DNA of 64,000 nucleotides, taken from the NCBI RefSeq assembly GCF_000315425.1, contig NZ_JH992922.1, positions 305,138 through 369,137 on the forward strand. The letters are read 5' to 3'. Numbering within the stretch: position 1 is the stretch's first letter; every line of letters starts with the position of its first letter. This DNA comes from Massilia timonae CCUG 45783. Its GTDB lineage: Bacteria; Pseudomonadota; Gammaproteobacteria; Burkholderiales; Burkholderiaceae_D. The translations under genes and the position numbers were made by a program. The notes beneath the pieces were generated by a model. That model saw only the letters and a list, made by a program, of their open reading frames with translations, ran no database searches and had not been told where the DNA came from. Positions 60,038-64,000 of this stretch are shown here, piece by piece.

Positions 60038-60113
60038 CGCGGGAGAGGTACGGTCGATGTCGTATCGAACTGCAGCGTGCGCTCGGCACGGGGCCTGATG
60101 GTCTCTGCCGGTA

Positions 60114-60857
60114 TCAGGCGGGCTGGCGCCGTCGCCCGGCCCACCAGACACTCAGCGCAAACAAGGCGACGCCGCCGGAGAGGCCGAATGTCAGCGCCGT
60201 GTCGCGTAATTCCAGGTCGCCGCCGTTAGACGCCATGATGGGATAACTCCACGGGAAGAGGCGCCAGTATTCGGAACTGCCGAGCTGGATGATGCCCATC
60301 GTGGCGCACACGCCCACCGCCAGCGGCAAGACGATGTTCTGGCTTGCCCAGCTCAGGGAATGCTGGAGGACGAGTATCGGCAGGCTGGCCAGCAACGCCG
60401 CCAGGAGGGCGCCGGCCATCGACCATGCGGGCTGGACCAGTACATTGCCATCCGATAGCAGCGCGGCTGCACCGGTTGCCAGCAGCAGCAAGGAACAATG
60501 GGCGATCGCCAGCATCGCCAGCGCCAGGAGCAGCTTGGCCACGTACAGCTGGCGCGCGCTGACCGGCAGCGTGAGCATCAGACGCCAACCATGCTGGCGG
60601 TGTTCGGCGCCGTTGACGAGGGCCGTGCACAGCGCCAGATAAAGCGGCAACATGAAGTAGCACCACAATGCCCGGTTGCCCATCCAGAAGCTGCTCCAGG
60701 CGGCGGGACTGATACCGTCCCACCCGGCTTGACGCAACAGCATGCCGGTATTGAGCAGCACGACCATCAGCGGGCAGGCCAGCATGACCATCAGCGCCAG
60801 CGATCGGCGCGCCTTGAGTATTTCAAGCCGGAACAACGTCAAGAGCATCGCTAGCAT
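60114..60857 (-). CDS. ABC-2 type permease
   Basis: 247 aa with about six helices: LALMVMLACPLMVVLLNTGML, FMLPLYLALCTALVNGAE, LLLALAMLAIAHCSLLLL and later. HRQHGWRLMLTLPVSARQLYVAKLLLALAML is typical of the LanG/BcrB-type permeases of bacitracin/lantibiotic-class ABC exporters. Its start overlaps the ATPase gene by 35 bases, so the two are co-translated. The substrate is unknown. Confidence 0.85.
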   Translation of the reverse strand: MLAMLLTLFRLEILKARRSLALMVMLACPLMVVLLNTGMLLRQAGWDGISPAAWSSFWMGNRALWCYFMLPLYLALCTALVNGAEHRQHGWRLMLTLPVSARQLYVAKLLLALAMLAIAHCSLLLLATGAAALLSDGNVLVQPAWSMAGALLAALLASLPILVLQHSLSWASQNIVLPLAVGVCATMGIIQLGSSEYWRLFPWSYPIMASNGGDLELRDTALTFGLSGGVALFALSVWWAGRRRQPA

Positions 60858-61758
60858 CTTTCTCGAAGGTCAATTCATGAAACCAGTGCTCCAGCGTCGG
60901 TCTATGGAATACGGACTGGTACAGCGTGATCCCTTCCCTGACCAGGACTGCGTTCAGCTTCGCGCTGTCATGGGCGTCGATCGGCGTCACATCGACGCGA
61001 CGCGCGTCAATGACGCGCGCCGGATATCCGTGACGGACCAACACAGCCTGGGCACCGGGGCTGTCGCCCACTTCCAGCGTCAGGCTTCCGGTCTGGCTTG
61101 CCGCGAGTTGTCGCACCGATCCCTGGTGAACCACCTGGCCCCCGTGCAGCACGGCCACATGCGTGGCGATTTTTTCCACCTCGTCGAGCTGGTGGCTGGA
61201 CAGGAACACCGTGCAGCCGGTTTGCGCAGGTAGACTGGCCAGCAATTTTCGGATATCCCGCATGCCTTGCGGATCCAGGCCGTTGCCTGGCTCGTCCAAT
61301 ATCAGCAGGCGCGGTTGGCCGAGCATCGCATGGGCCAGCGCCAGTCGTTGGCGCATGCCAAGCGAATAGCCGGCGATGCGCTCGCCAGCGCTGGCAGCAA
61401 GGCTGACGACCTCGAGTACGCGCGCGCTTTCGGTACGGGGCAAGCCCTTGATGCGGCGCCCAATCTCGAGAAATTCTTTCGCCGTCAGGTTGGGATAGAG
61501 CGCAGGCGAGTCGACCATGCAGCCGACATCGCGCAACACAGCCGAGCGCTCCACATCGATGGCGCGACCGAGAATGCGCACCGAGCCGCTGTCAGCTGCC
61601 AGGAGCCCGGTCAGAATACGAATCGTGGTCGATTTGCCTGCCCCATTATTACCCAGGAAAGCGAACACGCTCCCGGCAGGGACCTGCAGAGAGAGTTGAC
61701 GTAATACGTTGCGCTGTCCCAGCCGTTTGTCGACCCCGACCAGTTCGATGACGTTCAT
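60823..61758 (-). CDS. ABC transporter ATPase (BcrA/LanF-like)
   Basis: 311 aa. Walker A FLGNNGAGKSTTIRILTGLLAADSGSV, signature YSLGMRQRLALAHAML, Walker B LLILDEPGNGLDPQG, H-loop FLSSHQLDEVEK. A C-terminal extension (about 225-311) is typical of bacitracin-resistance/lantibiotic-immunity ATPases. With the permease downstream it forms an ABC-2 exporter, perhaps for a peptide or envelope stress compound. The ATG overlaps the stop of a preceding short frame by ATGA, but that frame may not be real; no SD is seen. Confidence 0.9.
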   Translation of the reverse strand: MNVIELVGVDKRLGQRNVLRQLSLQVPAGSVFAFLGNNGAGKSTTIRILTGLLAADSGSVRILGRAIDVERSAVLRDVGCMVDSPALYPNLTAKEFLEIGRRIKGLPRTESARVLEVVSLAASAGERIAGYSLGMRQRLALAHAMLGQPRLLILDEPGNGLDPQGMRDIRKLLASLPAQTGCTVFLSSHQLDEVEKIATHVAVLHGGQVVHQGSVRQLAASQTGSLTLEVGDSPGAQAVLVRHGYPARVIDARRVDVTPIDAHDSAKLNAVLVREGITLYQSVFHRPTLEHWFHELTFEKDASDALDVVPA

Positions 61759-62224
61759 GCGGTGCAGGCTTGCGCGGCGGTAGTAGGGTGCTCGGTAGTC
61801 AATGGAGGATGACGGTAATTGTTGTTCAATCGTGATATCCGCGAGGTTGTCCGGTATCGCAGGCTGGTGTCGCAGGCTGGCGTCGCGGACTTGCCTGCAA
61901 TTGGTACGGCATTCGCCGCCCCCCCCCCGGCGCCCGGCGCCACCGTGGACCCGCCCGCAGAGGGTGCATCTGTCCGGTGCCAGGCCACGACCGCACCGGC
62001 TGTTTCGTGAATGCTTCCCCCTGGGACCTTATCGCCCTCGCATGCCGGAAGACACTATCAAATATGACAGGATGTTTGATCAGCGAGCTCAGGCAAACTC
62101 CTGAGGCGCATTGTCTTCTCGCGAGAGGGCGCGTCAGTACGTCGTGACAGCGCGCGCTGATAGCCGTGCTCGCCGTTTTCGCATGCGCGGCTAGACTGGG
62201 GTTTTGATTACCAGACCACTGTCC
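61759..62224. other. Gap upstream of the ABC transporter, no clear gene
   Basis: About 466 bases, less GC-rich in places. A short GTG-initiated minus-strand frame (61755-61988) ends in ATGA coupled to the ATPase start, and a C10 homopolymer lies inside it. I see no recognisable leader peptide, riboswitch or transposon. The promoter of the ABC genes probably lies here. Confidence 0.5.
61919..61928 (+). repeat. C10 homopolymer tract
   Basis: Ten consecutive C in the gap before the ABC exporter, the longest single-base run I noticed. Such tracts slip in replication and may be phase-variable, or be a sequencing weak spot. Confidence 0.9.
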
Positions 62225-62786
62225 ATGAACATTGTCTGTATCGCCTGGGGCTCGCTGCTGTGGAAGCCTCAGGGTCTCAAGCTGGCATCCCGGCGGCCCA
62301 CCGCTTCCCCTCGAATTCGTGCGCCAGAGCGACGACAGCCCCGAGCTGGCGCTGGTGCTGTGCGAGAGCGCGCGCCTGGCGCCGACCTACTGGGCCTATC
62401 TCGCCACCGACGATCTCGACGAAGCCCGCGCCATGGTGCGCGAGCGCGAGAAGATCACGCTTGAACGGCCCGAATGGATCGGCAGCATCCCGGCGGTCGA
62501 TGGCGCGCAGGAGGATCCCCGTATTGCGGCCTGGCTGCGCGCCAGGCGCATCGACGCGGCGGTGTGGACCGCCGTGCCGCCGAAATTCGATGGCCAGAAT
62601 GGGCGGGTGCCGACGGCCGACGAGGTCGTGACATGGCTGGACAGCTGCACCGGCGAACGGCGCGCGGCGGCCGAGGACTACATCCGCCGCACGCCGGCCC
62701 ACATCGATACCCTTTATCGGCGCGCCATCGAGACGCGGCTGGGATGGCGGCCGCTGCGCGAGGCGCACGTCACCCAGGCGCGCTGA
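62225..62786 (+). pseudogene. Frameshifted conserved hypothetical gene
   Basis: The start at 62225 reads MNIVCIAWGSLLWKPQGLKLAS and then goes out of frame. A second frame, open from a TTG at 62232, reads SSWHPGGPPLPLEFVRQSDDSPELALVLCESARLAPTYWAYLATDDLDEARAMVRERE to the stop at 62786. Joined, they give a single globular protein of about 186 aa with an IAWGSLLW start that faintly recalls gamma-glutamylcyclotransferase-like proteins (weak). One indel near 62275-62285 separates them. It may be a true loss or a sequencing error. Role unknown. Confidence 0.6.
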
Positions 62787-62871
62787 AACGATTCGACAGC
62801 AAGAAACGAAGCGCGAACCCGGCGGGTTTGCGCGAAGATCCCGGCGTCTCCACTTTCACCGCGACGCCGCC

Positions 62872-63366
62872 ATGACCACGCCCTCGTCTTCCCTTTTCCC
62901 GATCCGGATCGTCCCGCTGGCGGACGCCTTTCTCGCGCGCGTGCGCGCCGGCGCCGACGACCAGGGCCAGCCCGTGGAGCGCCACGTCGCCCGGGGCGGC
63001 GAACCGCTGCGCGACTGCCTGCGCCGCGCCCTGCCCGGCGAAGCGATCCTGCTGGCCAGTTATTGCCCGTTCACCGTCGCGGGGCCGTACAGGGAATACG
63101 GGCCGGTCTTCGTCTCGGCGTCCTCACAGCCTGCAGCGCGCCTCGACACGCTGCCGCTCGATGGCGAGCAGCCCTATCTGGGCGCCGGCTTCGTGTTGCG
63201 GGCTTATTCGGTGGATGAGCGGATCGTGGATGCGAAGTTGAGCTCACCAAAGGCCGCAGAAACCGATTTACAGGCTTTCCTGGCACGCGATCAAGTTGCT
63301 TTCGTGCTGGTCCGCTTTGCTGCATATGGCTGTTTTGCGTTGCGTGTCGCACGCAGGTGGAAGTAA
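62872..63366 (+). CDS. DUF1203 protein
   Basis: 164 aa. FPIRIVPLADAFLARVRAGADDQGQPVERHVARGGEPLRDCLRRALPGEAILLASYCPF and GPYREYGPVFVSA are typical of DUF1203, a small soluble family without known activity, and the closing FAAYGCFALRVARR fits too. The last 40 codons are visibly less GC-rich than the first 120. It starts 85 bases after the frameshifted gene. No SD-like site is strong. Confidence 0.85.
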   Translation: MTTPSSSLFPIRIVPLADAFLARVRAGADDQGQPVERHVARGGEPLRDCLRRALPGEAILLASYCPFTVAGPYREYGPVFVSASSQPAARLDTLPLDGEQPYLGAGFVLRAYSVDERIVDAKLSSPKAAETDLQAFLARDQVAFVLVRFAAYGCFALRVARRWK

Positions 63367-63396
63367 TGCAGCTCCGGATTCGCGGGTCCAAGGTAC

Positions 63397-63891
63397 TCAA
63401 GCATCTGTCAGACTACGACCTGTCGAATCGTTCTGCCGGGCCATGGTCAGAACCTCGCGGAGATTCATTCGCAAGTAATCCGTGTTACCGACATATCCCC
63501 CAAGCGCTTCCTCGGCACGTTTCTCGATCTCTTCAGCAGAGATATGAAATCGATGAATCATATTCTGGATATCCTCTTTATCCGGATCGGACAATCGGGC
63601 GATCTTGCTGACAATAAGGTCGAGAGGACTCAGCACGTAGACTTTCATCATGTCGGTGCCGATTGGTACCGGCACCGCGTCCTGCTGGTAGTCCTCATGC
63701 ATTAATGCGAAGGTGCTGTTGTAACTGGCATCGAGATACAGCATATTTCCTTCTTTCGTCTCGACAACCAGGTCGGCAGGCAACAAGATTCGCTTCGAAA
63801 ACTCGGCGTCAACGTCGGTGGTGGTCCGCGCGGCCGTGTACAAGTGAATTGCCATTCCACCAGCAATGAGCATCGTCAGTGGCTCACGCAA
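63397..63891 (-). CDS. DUF6036-like nucleotidyltransferase-fold protein
   Basis: 164 aa from a TTG at 63891; an ATG six codons on (MLIAGGMAIHLYTA) is an alternative. LTMLIAGGMAIHLYTAARTTTDVDAEFSKRILLP is a nucleotidyltransferase-like GG...TxDxD core, and VYVLSPLDLIVSKIARLSDPDKEDIQNMI matches DUF6036, often found as one half of toxin-antitoxin-like pairs. The N-terminal helix expected before the GG motif is short or missing: the upstream frame hits a stop without an ATG, so truncation is possible. The region is AT-richer than the rest, suggesting acquisition. The partner may lie beyond 64000. Confidence 0.7.
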   Translation of the reverse strand: MREPLTMLIAGGMAIHLYTAARTTTDVDAEFSKRILLPADLVVETKEGNMLYLDASYNSTFALMHEDYQQDAVPVPIGTDMMKVYVLSPLDLIVSKIARLSDPDKEDIQNMIHRFHISAEEIEKRAEEALGGYVGNTDYLRMNLREVLTMARQNDSTGRSLTDA

Positions 63892-64000
63892 ATTCGTACG
63901 CTGTTCCCCCCTGTGCCAATATAACTTGAGACACCTACCCGATTAATTTAGAGTACAGCGGTAGGTCCCCAACATGCACAGCCGAAAGCATCAAATCAGC

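Noticed and set aside
61755..61988. Precursor peptide of a lantibiotic or other RiPP
   Set aside because: No leader motif, no modifying enzyme nearby, a non-ATG start and a homopolymer in the frame.
62041..62103. 20-residue peptide frame with an ATG
   Set aside because: No ribosome site, no conserved feature; likely chance.
1..64000. tRNA, rRNA, prophage, insertion sequence or integrase
   Set aside because: No cloverleaf with CCA, no rRNA motif, no transposase/integrase domain and no terminal inverted repeats were seen on reading through; a tRNAscan and ISfinder run would be decisive.

Overview
The window is a contiguous piece of a high-GC chromosome that looks betaproteobacterial, most likely Oxalobacteraceae (Massilia / Telluria / Pseudoduganella type). 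The grounds are the very GC-rich codon use, a PhaM-type PHA granule protein, tandem DUF3108 proteins, a cydDC-cydABX cluster with a GbsR/MarR regulator, and a TonB-dependent glycan locus. I saw no rRNA, tRNA, CRISPR, integrase or insertion sequence. Coding density is very high, so most long open frames on opposite strands are GC-driven shadows.

Left part (1-12.2 kb): a PaoABC-like periplasmic aldehyde oxidoreductase operon (large subunit cut by the window edge), a Cache-type diguanylate cyclase, a relic of an MFS transporter, a YjjG-like nucleotidase, and a three-gene MksF-MksE-MksB-like SMC operon with no nuclease gene. Then come two DUF3108 envelope proteins, an SDR/TetR pair, a GMC oxidoreductase, phaM, a patatin-like phospholipase split by an in-frame stop, and an orphan barstar.

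Middle (21.9-33.7 kb): a polysaccharide utilisation locus. A LacI regulator and sugar MFS permease face a TonB receptor, BNR-4 propeller lipoprotein, GH105, GH35 and DUF2264 protein. The enzyme genes overlap by a few bases, and two LacI-type operators lie in the divergent promoter region. The set suggests removal of uronic-acid/galactose side chains from plant arabinogalactan or pectin (inference).

33.7-49.6 kb: a histidine kinase/TPR response regulator pair; mnmC-tag-DUF2384-soxR with a SoxR promoter driving a small monooxygenase; an MHS permease divergent from a DctB/FixJ-like two-component system with a palindromic operator between them; a MocR/PaiB pair; a DUF4142 protein; an AcpA-like phosphatase; and a possible sRNA with a perfect intrinsic terminator.

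Right part (49.6-64 kb): small house-keeping and hypothetical genes, the cytochrome bd cluster (DUF2946-cydD-cydC-cydA-cydB-cydX) facing a GbsR-type regulator with an operator palindrome, an ABC-2 exporter, a frameshifted gene, DUF1203, and an AT-richer right edge carrying a DUF6036 nucleotidyltransferase-like protein.
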